From assembly GCF_030519475.1 (NCBI RefSeq), contig NZ_JAUMKD010000002.1:429501-493500 (forward strand): 64,000 nucleotides of DNA. Reading direction: 5' to 3'. Positions 44,266-52,896 of this stretch are shown here, in pieces; the stretch's first letter is position 1; each line of letters opens with the position of its first letter. The translations under genes were made by a program, and so were the position numbers. This DNA is from Micromonospora sp. C28SCA-DRY-2. GTDB taxonomy: Bacteria > Actinomycetota > Actinomycetes > Mycobacteriales > Micromonosporaceae. The notes beneath the pieces are model-generated. The model saw nothing but the letters and a program-made list of their open reading frames with translations, did not search any database and was not told where the DNA came from.

Positions 44266-44604
44266 GTGGGCGCAGCCCTTACCCGGTACCGCGTGATCGC
44301 CTGGATCGTGGGCGTGGTGCTGATCCTGCTGGTGGTGATCGGCATGCCGCTGAAGTACGGCTTCGACAACCCGGTCGTGGTGGAGACGGTAGGCCCGGCG
44401 CACGGTTTCCTCTACATGGTCTACCTGGTGGCCGCGTTCGACCTGGCCCGCCGGGCCGACTGGCCGCTGAAGCGGATGCTCGCCGTGATGCTGGCCGGCA
44501 CCGTGCCGTTCGTCTCCTTCTACGCCGAGCGCCGGGTCAGCTCCTGGGTCACCGGCGGCCGGGCCGAGCCGGCCGCCGAGCCGGCCGTGCCCGCCTCCCG
44601 CTGA
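44266..44604 (+). CDS. DUF3817 membrane protein
   Basis: A 112-residue membrane protein of the DUF3817 family: three helices, with VGPAHGFLYMVYLVAAFDLARR as the typical central element and AGTVPFVSFYAERRV following. GTG behind GGAAGGACGGACGAAG. Co-transcribed with the preceding membrane gene. Confidence 0.9.
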   Translation: MGAALTRYRVIAWIVGVVLILLVVIGMPLKYGFDNPVVVETVGPAHGFLYMVYLVAAFDLARRADWPLKRMLAVMLAGTVPFVSFYAERRVSSWVTGGRAEPAAEPAVPASR

Positions 44605-44635
44605 CTCCGGCGCGGCTCCACACCGGGCGACGGCG

Positions 44636-44669
44636 GGCGGCCGGCCCGGCTACGGACCGTCCGGCCGCC
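44636..44669. terminator. Bidirectional terminator
   Basis: Nine-base arms GGCGGCCGG / CCGGCCGCC with a 16-base loop between convergent genes. Confidence 0.5.
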
Positions 44670-44679
44670 GCCGGTGCGG

Positions 44680-45219
44680 TCACCGCATCGGTCGCCACGG
44701 GTCCATCGAGGCGAGCGGTTCCTCCCAGCCGCCGTAGCGGTTCATCTCCCGGGCCCGGCGCAGCGCCCGGGACACCTGGCCGAACTGCCGCTCGTCATCG
44801 CTGCTGAACAGCAGGACCTCGGTGCCCCGGTGCCACCCCCACAGCTCGTACGCCGGCGGCCGCCACCGGTCGCCGGCCGCGGCGAGCAGCACCGGCAGCA
44901 GGAACACCACCCCCAGGGTGAGGTACGCCCCGGCGGTGAGCCGCTGGAGCCCGCCGGTGAAGCCGAGCAGGAGCCCGACCGCGCCGATCACCGCACCGCT
45001 GGCGGCGACCGCGCGCATCGCCACCCGGTCGTGCGGCCCCCGGGTGGTGTGCAGGTGGGTCAGCTCCGCGACCCGCCAGGTGTTGCGGCCGACGGTGAAC
45101 CGGTCGACCGTGACGATGATCCCGGGCCGGGCGTAGAGCAGCGTGTTCTTCTTCTCCGCGCTCACCTTGGCGGGACGGGGCGGTCGCGGCGGTCGGGTCG
45201 TGGCGCCATCGTGGTTCAC
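44680..45219 (-). CDS. DUF6232 family membrane protein
   Basis: A 179-residue protein: a Pro-rich N-terminus, a PH-like strand region (ARPGIIVTVDRFTVGRNTWRVAELTHL), two central membrane helices (VIGAVGLLLGFTGGL, YLTLGVVFLLPVLLAAA), and a C-terminal strand-helix part (TEVLLFSSDDERQFGQVSRALRRA). This fits DUF6232. GTG 45219 is chosen because GGGAGGTAGCC precedes it. Function unknown. Confidence 0.8.
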   Translation of the reverse strand: MNHDGATTRPPRPPRPAKVSAEKKNTLLYARPGIIVTVDRFTVGRNTWRVAELTHLHTTRGPHDRVAMRAVAASGAVIGAVGLLLGFTGGLQRLTAGAYLTLGVVFLLPVLLAAAGDRWRPPAYELWGWHRGTEVLLFSSDDERQFGQVSRALRRAREMNRYGGWEEPLASMDPWRPMR

Positions 45220-45720
45220 GGCTACCTCCCACGGCTGGTGCGCCGGGTCGGCCGCCGCCGGCACGGGCATCAATGCCCGCCGGCGGGATTCCCGGCTCCG
45301 CGCTTCATTGTGTTGCCGCCCCGCCAGCCCGGACTGTCGTTTTCGTTGCCCGGGCGGCGCTGGTCACCGGCGTTCCGCCAGATAGAGCCATCCAAGTCCG
45401 TCTTATCGGTTATAGCGACCCGACAACCGGCGGCATACGCCTGGAACGACGAATCCGACACATCCCCCGGTAGCCCGAAAAGGCCGACCAACGCCGGGCG
45501 CGAGGCGGCGATCCGCCCCGCACGCATCGTGACGGCACGTCCGCCCTTGCCGCCCCTTTGCCAACATTCGCCCCGGCTTTCACTGCGGACCACTCCCGCC
45601 CCGGGTTAGGTTGGGCGGGCCCGGCCCGGTTGATCGCCGTCCACCCGGATGGCGCCGGCCCGGGTGCCGCCCGGGGCCTCAGCAGCCCTCGGCGGCCGGT
45701 GGGAGAGGAGCCTTCCGCTC
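45220..45720. other. 501-base non-coding gap between DUF6232 and NlpC/P60 genes
   Basis: Divergent promoter region. A TAGGTT (45607-45612) suits the NlpC/P60 gene, giving a leader of about 100 bases. Comparatively AT-richer patch at 45385-45450. No c-di-AMP riboswitch signature, often found before such genes, was seen. Confidence 0.55.
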
Positions 45721-46695
45721 TTGTCGTCCCTCAGGAACACGCTGCGCGGCCTGGCCGTCACGGTGCTCTCGGCCGCGCTGCTCGCGCCGGCCACGGTGGC
45801 CCGGGCGGAGCCGTCGGCCGGGGAACTGAACCGACGGATCGAGAAGGCCTCGACCGAGCTGGAGCACGTGGTCGAGGCGTACAACCGGCTCCGCGAGCAG
45901 ATGAAGGAGAACCGCACCGCCGTCGCCGCTCTGCAGGAGCGCATCGCGCCGCTGGAGCGGCAGAGCGAGCAGAGCCGGGCCGACGTCGGCGCGCTCGCGG
46001 TGACCGCGTACAAGACCGGCGGCGATCTGAGCACCGCCGACGCGCTGCTGCGGCCCGACTCGGCCAGCACGCTGCTGGACCGGCTCGGCGCCCTCGACCA
46101 GCTCACCCGGCAGCGGCAGCAGCGGATCGCCGGCTTCACCGCCAGCCAGCGCGCGCTGCTCGACGAGAAGACCCGGCTGGACGTCACGCTCAGCCGGCAG
46201 GCGGCCCAGGCCCGGGAACTGGAGGCGGGAAAGAAGCGCATCGAACGCGACCTGGCCCGCCTCTACGAGCTGCGCCGCCAGGCGTACGGCCGGGCCACCG
46301 AGCAGCCCGCCGCGCGGCCGGGCAGCGCCGACGACGCGCCGGCCGTCTCCGGCCGGGCCGGGGTGGCCGTCCGCTACGCGTACGGGGCGCTGGGCAAGCC
46401 CTACCGGTGGGGCGCCGACGGCCCGGACGGCTACGACTGTTCCGGCCTCACCTCGGCGGCCTGGCGGGCGGCCGGCAAGTCGCTGCCGCACAACACCCGG
46501 ATGCAGTGGGGCGTGGTGGCCCACATCAGCCGGGCCGAGCTACGCCCCGGCGACCTGGTGTTCTACAGCGGTCTCGGGCACGTGGCGCTCTACGTCGGCG
46601 GCGGCCAGGTGATCGACGCGCCCAGCGCCGGGCGGAACGTGCTCAAACGGGGGATGAACCTGATGCCCATCCAGGGCTACGGCCGGGTCCGCTGA
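45721..46695 (+). CDS. Secreted NlpC/P60 peptidoglycan hydrolase
   Basis: A 324-residue secreted endopeptidase. It has a signal peptide (residues 1-29, cleavage near ARA-EP), a long coiled coil (about 30-190), a linker, and a C-terminal NlpC/P60 domain with the catalytic Cys in YDCSGLTSAAW, His in SGLGHVALYVG and a third polar residue in VIDAPSAGR. It cuts stem peptides of peptidoglycan, RipA-like. TTG 45721 is preferred over ATG 45649 because GGGAGAGGAG lies nine bases upstream and the signal peptide then starts correctly. Confidence 0.92.
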   Translation: MSSLRNTLRGLAVTVLSAALLAPATVARAEPSAGELNRRIEKASTELEHVVEAYNRLREQMKENRTAVAALQERIAPLERQSEQSRADVGALAVTAYKTGGDLSTADALLRPDSASTLLDRLGALDQLTRQRQQRIAGFTASQRALLDEKTRLDVTLSRQAAQARELEAGKKRIERDLARLYELRRQAYGRATEQPAARPGSADDAPAVSGRAGVAVRYAYGALGKPYRWGADGPDGYDCSGLTSAAWRAAGKSLPHNTRMQWGVVAHISRAELRPGDLVFYSGLGHVALYVGGGQVIDAPSAGRNVLKRGMNLMPIQGYGRVR

Positions 46696-46746
46696 CCCGA
46701 CGACCACGCGGGCAGCGGCCCGCGCGCACCCCGCCCCGGACATGAC

Positions 46747-46783
46747 GAACGGCCGGCGTCCCCCTATCGGACGCCGGCCGTTC
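46747..46783. terminator. Strong bidirectional terminator
   Basis: Fifteen-base perfect stem (46747-46761 / 46769-46783), 7-base loop, between the convergent NlpC/P60 and sigma factor genes. Confidence 0.75.
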
Positions 46784-46803
46784 CTCTCGTCATTACTACC
46801 AGC

Positions 46804-47823
46804 TCAGGCTGCCTGCAGCCCCTCCGCGCGGGCCAGCTCGCGGAGCCGGCCGAGCGCCTGGATCTCCAGCTGCCGGATCCGCTCGCGGGAGAGCGAGAAC
46901 CGCGAGGCCACCTCGGTGAGCGAGTGCTCCCGGCCGTCCTCCAGCCCGTACCGGGCCCGCATGATCCCGGCCGACCGGTCGTCGAGGTGGTTGAGCAGGC
47001 CCTCGATCCGCTGCCGCTCCAGGCCGGTCAGCACGATCTCCTCCGGCGACGGGGCGTCGCTGTCGGCGACCAGGTCACCGAGGTTGGTGTCCCCGTCGTC
47101 GCCGACCGGCGTGTCCAGCGACACGGTGTCCTGCGACCACCGGACCAGCTCGTTGACCCGCTCGACGGTGACCCCGAGGGCCGCCGCGATCTGCTCCGGC
47201 TCCGGGTCGCTGCCCAGCTCACGGGTGAGCTGCCGGGCCACGTTGCGCATCCGGTTGACGTCCTCGACCAGGTGCACCGGCAGCCGCACGGTGCGCTCCT
47301 GCTGGGCGATCGCCCGGCTGATCGCCTGGCGGATCCACCAGGTCGCGTAGGTGGAGAACTTGTAGCCCCGCTCGTAGTCGAACTTCTCGACCGCCCGGAC
47401 GAGGCCGGTGTTGCCCTCCTGGATCAGGTCCAGCATGGGCATCCCGGACCGCACGTAGCGTCGGGCGATCGACACCACCAGGCGCAGGTTCGCCCGGATG
47501 AACAGGTCCTTGGCCCGCTCCCCCTCGGCGACCAGCCGCTCCAGCTCGTCCCGCCCGACACCGGCCGGGACGCGGTCCTCGGCCAGCAGGTGCTCGGCGT
47601 AGAGGCCGGCCTCGATCGCCTTGGAGAGATCGACCTCCTTGGCGGCGTCCAGCAGCGGCGTCCGGGAGATCTCGTGCAGGTAGACGCCGACCAGGTCACG
47701 CTCCTCGGCGACCTCGTCGGTTCGCATGCCGATGTTCTTGTCCACGTTCACGGTCCCCTCGCTAGCGCCGGTTGCCCGGTTCCTTGCCATCCCCACCCGG
47801 TTCCTTGCCGTCCCCACGTCCAT
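46804..47823 (-). CDS. Group 2 RNA polymerase sigma factor (SigA/SigB-like)
   Basis: A 339-residue sigma-70 with regions 1.2 (DLVGVYLHEISRTPLL), 2 (LFIRANLRLVVSIARRY, DLIQEGNTGLVRAVEKFDYERGYKFSTYATWWIRQAI), 3 and 4.2 (LTEVASRFSLSRERIRQLEIQALGRLR). It lacks the long acidic region 1.1 of the principal factor, so it is a group 2 alternative factor such as SigB/HrdA. ATG 47823 is behind GGGGGAGGG. A 22-base near-repeat codes the TARNRVGMARNRATG duplication at the N-terminus. Confidence 0.94.
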   Translation of the reverse strand: MDVGTARNRVGMARNRATGASEGTVNVDKNIGMRTDEVAEERDLVGVYLHEISRTPLLDAAKEVDLSKAIEAGLYAEHLLAEDRVPAGVGRDELERLVAEGERAKDLFIRANLRLVVSIARRYVRSGMPMLDLIQEGNTGLVRAVEKFDYERGYKFSTYATWWIRQAISRAIAQQERTVRLPVHLVEDVNRMRNVARQLTRELGSDPEPEQIAAALGVTVERVNELVRWSQDTVSLDTPVGDDGDTNLGDLVADSDAPSPEEIVLTGLERQRIEGLLNHLDDRSAGIMRARYGLEDGREHSLTEVASRFSLSRERIRQLEIQALGRLRELARAEGLQAA

Positions 47824-48299
47824 CAGCCCTCCCCCGTAACTTCTGCCGTGCCCACCGGTGCTGACACCTACACAACAGATGAGACGTGTCGGGGATTCCA
47901 TGTCGTGAGTCGAAAGTGTCACGAATGCCTGATAATCAGCTGAGAGCGCGGTCCATGTTTGCTGTCAGCACCCCCGTCGGGCTGCTCGTCGGTGGGCACC
48001 ACGCACGGGTTACGGATCGACGGAGGCCGTCCGCCCGGTCCATGGCAACACCGCCCGTCCCGGGAACACAGCGACCCGGGTCACCGCCGCGCTGCGATCC
48101 TGGTCACTGCCACATACGCGCGGGCGGCCGGGCCGGTTCATCCACGCCCATGGTGATACCCCACGGCAGGTTGAACAATCCGGGGCCTCCGGTTATGCCC
48201 GGCGCACCGCGCCGGTTCGGAACGTGTCGGACGACACGTCCGGTGCCGCCCCCGGCGGCACGTCCGGCCGGGACGGGGTGACCGGGCCGCGCGGGAGGG
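47824..48299. other. 476-base non-coding region upstream of the sigma factor
   Basis: Holds the sigma factor promoter region and the 3' side of murQ. An AT-richer patch at 47870-47960 includes the perfect palindrome CTGATAATCAG (47929-47939), a possible operator. No small gene was supported. Confidence 0.55.
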
Positions 48300-49250
48300 T
48301 CAGGAGGCGAGCAGGGCGAGCGCGCCGCGTACCTGGTCGGCGGAGCGGGCCAGGGCGGCCCGGGCGACCGACACCTCGGCCCCGGAGACGAGCGACACCA
48401 GGGCGGTCTTCAGGTCACCGTCGGCCTCGTCGAGGGCCCGCCGGCAGATCTCCTCCGCGCATCCGGTGGCCTCGACCAGGATCGAGATCATCCGGCCCCG
48501 CAGCTTGGCGTTGGTGGCCACCATGTCGATCATGAGGTTCGAGTAGACCCGGCCCAACCGCACCATCACGGCCGTGGAGAACGTGTTGAGCACCAGCTTC
48601 TGCGCGGTGCCCGCCTTCATCCGGGTCGACCCGGTGATCACCTCCGGGCCGGTGTCCACGCCGATGAAGACGTCGACCGACCGGGCGGCCTCGGCCTCCG
48701 GGTTCGCGCAGAGCAGCACCGTCGCGGCCCCGGCGGCCCGGGACGCGGCGAGCGCCCCGAGGACGTACGGGGTGCGCCCGCTCGCGGCCAGGCCGACCAC
48801 CACGTCACCGGAGCGTACGCAGCCGGCCGCCTCGGCGGCGCCGGCCGGCTCGTCGTCCTCGACGTTCTCCACCGCCTGCCACATGGCGTCCGGCCCGCCG
48901 GCGAGGTGGGCGCAGAACCAGTGCCGCGGGGAGTTGAAGGTGGGGGCGAGTTCGGCGACGTCGAGCACGCCCAGCCGGCCGGAGGTGCCCGCGCCGAAGT
49001 AGTGCACCCGACGCCCGGCGCGCAGGGCGGTCACCGCGAGGTCGACCGTCTCGGCGATCTCGTCCAGGACGGCGGCCACCGCGCCCGGCACCCGCCGGTC
49101 CGCCTCGTTGATCACCGAGAGCACCTCGCGGGTCGACATCAGGTCGAGGTCGACGCTGAGCGGGTTACGGCGTTCGGTGGGCGCGCCGACCCGGATCGCC
49201 GGGCCGGCCGCTACCGAAAGCGCCTGCTCGTCCGGCTCCACCGCGGTCAT
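48300..49250 (-). CDS. murQ: N-acetylmuramic acid 6-phosphate etherase
   Basis: A 316-residue MurQ, which splits the lactyl ether of MurNAc-6-phosphate during cell-wall recycling. It is a SIS-domain protein: TERRNPLSVDLDLMST, RVHYFGAGTSGRLGVLDVAELAPTF (with the catalytic Glu), GLAASGRTPYVLGAL and TGSTRMKAGTAQKLVLN are diagnostic. ATG overlaps the stop of its regulator (ATGA, 49247-49250). Confidence 0.95.
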   Translation of the reverse strand: MTAVEPDEQALSVAAGPAIRVGAPTERRNPLSVDLDLMSTREVLSVINEADRRVPGAVAAVLDEIAETVDLAVTALRAGRRVHYFGAGTSGRLGVLDVAELAPTFNSPRHWFCAHLAGGPDAMWQAVENVEDDEPAGAAEAAGCVRSGDVVVGLAASGRTPYVLGALAASRAAGAATVLLCANPEAEAARSVDVFIGVDTGPEVITGSTRMKAGTAQKLVLNTFSTAVMVRLGRVYSNLMIDMVATNAKLRGRMISILVEATGCAEEICRRALDEADGDLKTALVSLVSGAEVSVARAALARSADQVRGALALLAS

Positions 49251-50161
49251 GCCCGCCTCCGGCCCGAGCCCACCCGGTGCGACTGGACCGCCTCGGCGGT
49301 CGCCTCCAGCGCCTTCTTGGCCCGGGCGCGGTTGCGCGCGGCCACCCCGACGAAGAGACAGTCGACCACGGTGAGCTGGGCCAGCCGGCTGGCCATGGCG
49401 CCGGACCGGTAGGTGGTCTCGCGGGCCGCCGTGGTGAGCACGAAGTCGGCGACCTCGGTGATCGGTGAGCGCGGGAAGTTGGTCAGCGCCACCGTCGCCG
49501 CGCCCCGGGCCCGCGCCTGCTCCAGCACCTCCACCACGTCGGAGGTGGTGCCGGTGTGCGAGATGCCGACCGCGACGTCGCCCCGGCCGAGCAGCGCGGC
49601 CGAGGTCAGCGCGGTGTGCACGTCCGGGAAGTAGAAGGCGGTCCGGCCGATCCGGTGCAGCTTCTGCTGGAAGTCGGAGGCGACGAAGCCGCTGGCGCCG
49701 GCGCCGTAGACGTCGATCCGGCCGGCGTTGACGATCGCGTCCACGACCTGCTCGCAGACCGCCGGGTCGAGCTGCTCGGCCGTCTCCTCGACGGCGCGGG
49801 CGTCGTTGAACGCGATGGTCGCGATGATCTGGGCGAGGTCGGCGCCGGGCGGGATGTCGCCGCCGACGACCCGGGCGTCCGGCGGCTCGACCCGGCGGGC
49901 GGCCTCGGCGGCGAGCCGGATCCGCAGCTGGGGGTAGCCGTCCATGCCGACCGACCGGCAGAACCGGATCACGGTCGCCTCGGACGTCTCGGCGGCGGTG
50001 GCGAGGTCGGTGATCGTCCGGCGGGCCGCGTCGGCCGGGTCGGCGACGACCAACCGGGCGACCCGCTGCTCGGCCGGGGACAGCGAGGGGAGCAGGCCGC
50101 TGATGTGGACGATCAGCCCACCCGGCTCGTGACTCGCAGAAATCTTCGGACTCTTCGCCAC
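49247..50161 (-). CDS. MurR/RpiR family regulator
   Basis: A 304-residue regulator: an N-terminal RpiR helix-turn-helix (LSPAEQRVARLVVADP, ATVIRFCRSVGMDGYPQLRIRLA) and a C-terminal SIS sugar-phosphate-binding domain (RIDVYGAGASGFVASDFQQKL, VGISHTGTTSDVVE). It probably senses MurNAc-6-P and controls itself and murQ. The GTG start is six bases from TAAGTT, which sits inside a palindrome. Confidence 0.93.
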   Translation of the reverse strand: MAKSPKISASHEPGGLIVHISGLLPSLSPAEQRVARLVVADPADAARRTITDLATAAETSEATVIRFCRSVGMDGYPQLRIRLAAEAARRVEPPDARVVGGDIPPGADLAQIIATIAFNDARAVEETAEQLDPAVCEQVVDAIVNAGRIDVYGAGASGFVASDFQQKLHRIGRTAFYFPDVHTALTSAALLGRGDVAVGISHTGTTSDVVEVLEQARARGAATVALTNFPRSPITEVADFVLTTAARETTYRSGAMASRLAQLTVVDCLFVGVAARNRARAKKALEATAEAVQSHRVGSGRRRA

Positions 50162-50163
50162 GG

Positions 50164-50180
50164 ATGAAACTTACTTTCAT
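50164..50180. promoter_or_regulatory. MurR/RpiR operator overlapping the -10
   Basis: ATGAAA-CTTAC-TTTCAT palindrome. On the minus strand its centre is the TAAGTT -10 (50168-50173) of the regulator, so binding would block the promoter. Confidence 0.6.
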
Positions 50181-50384
50181 GAGGCGTGAGCGTCAACCAT
50201 GACTCCGCGTGTTGGCGAAAGTACCGCCAATCGGCGCGCTCCGCTTGACAGCCTGCCACCGCGGAGCACCCTGCCAGGGTGCCACCGCCCCGGCGACCGG
50301 CGCCTCCGCCACCGGGACGGACCGGCCTGCCGGTCGGTCGCCGGTCGACTCCCGGGCGGGGGCCATGCCCCGCCGATCCGCCGC

Positions 50385-50390
50385 TAGCGT
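50385..50390 (+). promoter_or_regulatory. -10 element, leaderless SDR gene
   Basis: TAGCGT, 7 bases before ATG 50398. Confidence 0.6.
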
Positions 50391-50397
50391 GGGCGGC

Positions 50398-51081
50398 ATG
50401 GCGGATCGCAGTGTGCTGGTGACCGGAGGCACGGGTGGGCTCGGCGGCGCGGTCACCGCCGCCTTCGTCGAGGCGGGCTGGCGGGTGGTCGTACCGCAGC
50501 GGACGAGCCCGGCCACGACGGCGGACGGGCCGGTCCGCGTGGTGGCCGACCTGACCGGGCCGGCCGGCGCGCAACACGCGGTCGAGGCCGCCGCCGGCGA
50601 TCCCGCGGCGCCGCTGCGCGCGGTGGTCAACCTGGTCGGGGGGTACGCCGGCGGCGGCAAGGTGCACGAGACACCGGTCGACGAGTTCGAGCGGATGCTG
50701 ACCGTCAACCTGCGCCCCACCCACCTGGTCACCCGGGCGGCCCTGCCGCACCTGATCGCGGCCGGCGGCGGCGCGGTGGTCTGCGTCTCCTCCCGGGCCG
50801 CGGTCGCCCCGTTCGCCGGGGCCGCCGGCTACGTCACCGCCAAGGCCGCGGTGCTCGCCTTCGCGGCCGCGGTGGCCGTCGAGTACCGGTCCGCCGGGGT
50901 GCGCTGCAACACGGTGTTGCCGAGCGTCATCGACACGCCCGCCAACCGGGCCGCCCAGCCCGACGCCGACCACTCCCGCTGGGTGGACCCGGCCGAGATC
51001 GCCCGGGTGATCCGGTTCCTGGCCTCCGACGAGTCGGCGCCGACCAGCGGCGCCAGCGTTCCGGTGTACGGCCGGGCCTGA
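50398..51081 (+). CDS. Short-chain dehydrogenase/reductase
   Basis: A 227-residue SDR. The dinucleotide loop VTGGTGGLGGAV opens the protein; NLVGGYAGG is the NNAG-like strand, the catalytic Ser is in VVCVSSRAAV and the Tyr/Lys pair in GYVTAKAAV (YxxxK). NAD or NADP, substrate unknown. Transcribed alone. Confidence 0.93.
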   Translation: MADRSVLVTGGTGGLGGAVTAAFVEAGWRVVVPQRTSPATTADGPVRVVADLTGPAGAQHAVEAAAGDPAAPLRAVVNLVGGYAGGGKVHETPVDEFERMLTVNLRPTHLVTRAALPHLIAAGGGAVVCVSSRAAVAPFAGAAGYVTAKAAVLAFAAAVAVEYRSAGVRCNTVLPSVIDTPANRAAQPDADHSRWVDPAEIARVIRFLASDESAPTSGASVPVYGRA

Positions 51082-51134
51082 GCCGAGGTCGTCGCGGGGC
51101 ATCGCCGGCCGGCGACGGCGGGCAAGGCGCGCCC

Positions 51135-51872
51135 CTACGGCACGACCCGCGCCGGCAGCCGACCCGGCGGCGGGTGCTCGACCGGCAGGGCGGCCGGACC
51201 GGCGTCGGTGGGCGGCGGGGCGTCCGGCCGTGGCTCGGCCGCCGACAGCCAGCCGGCCAGGTGGTCCTGGATCTGCCGGGACACCTCGTCCGCCGGCCGG
51301 CCGGCGTCGACCAGCACGAACGTCGGGTACTCGGGCAGCGTCCGGTAGGCGGTGTCCGCCGCGGTGAGGTAGCGCATGCTCTCGTGGTCGGTGCCGCGCC
51401 GCTCGATCCGCCGGTACGCCTCGGCCGGGTCCACGGCCAGCAGGAAGGTCACCTGCGGCGCCGGGAAGAGCCGGTAGCCGACCCGGGCCAGCCGCTCCCA
51501 GCGGTGCCCGCCGTGCGCCCGGATGCTGGCGTACTGGCAGGCGGAGTAGCGGTCCATCACCGCGACCCGGCCGGTCAGCAGGCAACTGAGCAGGGCGGCG
51601 GCGATGGCCAGCCAGCGCAGCACGGATTCCACCGCGAGCAGGCCGTTGCGCCCGACGAGCCGTTGCGCGTCCGGTCGGCCGAGCCGCTGCGCGACCCGGC
51701 CGAGCCAGCGTCGGCCGCCGGCGTTGCGGTGGTAGGTGGCGGGGCGGCCGGCCGCGGTGAGCGCGTCGGCGAGGCGGTGCGCCTGGGTGGTCTTGCCCGA
51801 GCCGTCGATGCCGATCAGGGCGACGGCGCGCAATCGGGCCCTGCCGCGCCGCGTCCGCGTTGATCTGGCCAC
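51135..51872 (-). CDS. Thymidylate-kinase-like protein
   Basis: A 245-residue P-loop kinase. GIDGSGKTTQAHRLADAL near residue 20 is the Walker A of the dTMP kinase family, VMDRYSACQYASIRAHGG gives the DRY/H motif, and VTFLLAVDPAEAYRRIERRGTDHE the LID-side strand. A hydrophobic stretch (WLAIAAALLSCLLTG) is unusual for Tmk, so it may phosphorylate another substrate. The last 40 residues are Pro-rich. Leaderless GTG. Confidence 0.85.
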   Translation of the reverse strand: MARSTRTRRGRARLRAVALIGIDGSGKTTQAHRLADALTAAGRPATYHRNAGGRRWLGRVAQRLGRPDAQRLVGRNGLLAVESVLRWLAIAAALLSCLLTGRVAVMDRYSACQYASIRAHGGHRWERLARVGYRLFPAPQVTFLLAVDPAEAYRRIERRGTDHESMRYLTAADTAYRTLPEYPTFVLVDAGRPADEVSRQIQDHLAGWLSAAEPRPDAPPPTDAGPAALPVEHPPPGRLPARVVP

Positions 51873-51879
51873 CCGACAC

Positions 51880-51885
51880 AGGCTA
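51880..51885 (-). promoter_or_regulatory. -10 element, leaderless kinase gene
   Basis: TAGCCT on the minus strand, 7 bases before GTG 51872. Confidence 0.6.
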
Positions 51886-52035
51886 TCCGACGCACGCTCG
51901 GCCGCCGGGAGATTTGTCCGTCATGCTCCCGGTTGGCACCCACCCGCGACCCGAGCAGGTGTGGCCGACCGGAATGCCGGGTATCGAAGTTCGATCCCAA
52001 CCGCCTGTCCACCTCAACGACGACGGGAGATCCAG

Positions 52036-52620
52036 ATGGCCGAGCGCGGAGACGAGACCCTGGTAACCACCTTGAAGAAGGTCGCCGCCGTGCTCAAGCA
52101 GTCCGAGATCCCGTTCGCCCTGGGCGGCAGCTTCGCGGTCTACGCGCACGGTGGCCACTCCAGCGAGCACGACGTGGACTTCCTGATCCGCGGCGAGGAC
52201 GTGGACCGCGCCCTGGAGGCACTGGTCGAGGCCGGCTTCACCGCCGAGCGCCCGCCGGAGGACTGGCTGGTGAAGGTCTACGACGACGGGCGGATGGTGG
52301 ACCTGATCCACCGGCCGATCGAGACCCCGGTGACCGAGGAGACCTTCGCCGACACCGTCGTCCGGCCGGTCGACGCCATCCACATGCCGGTGCTCTCGGC
52401 CACCCAGTTGATGGTGCACAAACTGCTCAGCTTCTCCCAGCACTACTGCGACTTCGCCCGCGGTCTGCCGCTGGCCCGCTCGTTGCGGGAGCAGATCGAC
52501 TGGGAACGGGTACGGAAGGAGACGCAGCACTCGCCGTACGCCGAGGCGTTCCTGGTGCTGCTCGACCGGCTGGACGTGGTGCCGTACTCCGGCACCCCGG
52601 AAGGGAAGGGGACACCGTGA
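52036..52620 (+). CDS. Nucleotidyltransferase-fold protein
   Basis: A 194-residue minimal nucleotidyltransferase-type protein. FALGGSFAVYAHGGHSSEHDVDFLIRG has the Gly-Ser and DxD metal signature; LSATQLMVHKLLSFSQHYCDFA and IDWERVRKETQHSPYAEAFLVLLDRL follow. No HEPN antitoxin or toxin partner is nearby, so a toxin-antitoxin role is not supported. Start behind GGGAGATCC. Coupled by GTGA to the BON gene. Confidence 0.87.
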   Translation: MAERGDETLVTTLKKVAAVLKQSEIPFALGGSFAVYAHGGHSSEHDVDFLIRGEDVDRALEALVEAGFTAERPPEDWLVKVYDDGRMVDLIHRPIETPVTEETFADTVVRPVDAIHMPVLSATQLMVHKLLSFSQHYCDFARGLPLARSLREQIDWERVRKETQHSPYAEAFLVLLDRLDVVPYSGTPEGKGTP

Positions 52621-52886
52621 CCGTGCATCGCGGCGCCGGGCCACCCGACGAGTACGTCGAAGCGGAGATCCAGCGGATGCTGACCGAGGATCCGGACGTG
52701 GCCGAGCAGGGCATCACCGTGGTCCGCCGGGAACGCGCCCTCGTGCTCTCCGGCGAGGTGGAGAGCCCGCACCGGCGCGAGGAGATCCTGCGCCGGGTGG
52801 CCGAGCGCTTTCCCGACGTGCCGATCACCAGTGACATCGGGGTGATCCGCACGCAGGCGCCCACCCAGGTCGAGGAACTGCCCTGA
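52617..52886 (+). CDS. BON-domain protein
   Basis: An 89-residue protein that is essentially one BON domain: VEAEIQRMLTEDPDVAEQGITVVRRERALVLSGEVESPHRREEILRRVAERFP-type order with the central Gly. It lacks the signal peptide usual for OsmY-like BON proteins. GTG overlaps the previous stop by four bases. Function unknown. Confidence 0.85.
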   Translation: MTVHRGAGPPDEYVEAEIQRMLTEDPDVAEQGITVVRRERALVLSGEVESPHRREEILRRVAERFPDVPITSDIGVIRTQAPTQVEELP

Positions 52887-52896
52887 GGGAGGTTCG

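Noticed and set aside
45270..45593. 107-codon minus-strand frame in the gap upstream of the NlpC/P60 gene
   Set aside because: No ribosome-binding site or -10, odd composition, no recognisable motif.
52036..52886. Nucleotidyltransferase plus small neighbour as a toxin-antitoxin pair
   Set aside because: The neighbour is a BON-domain protein, not a HEPN or AbiEi-like antitoxin, and the operon continues into a phosphoesterase.
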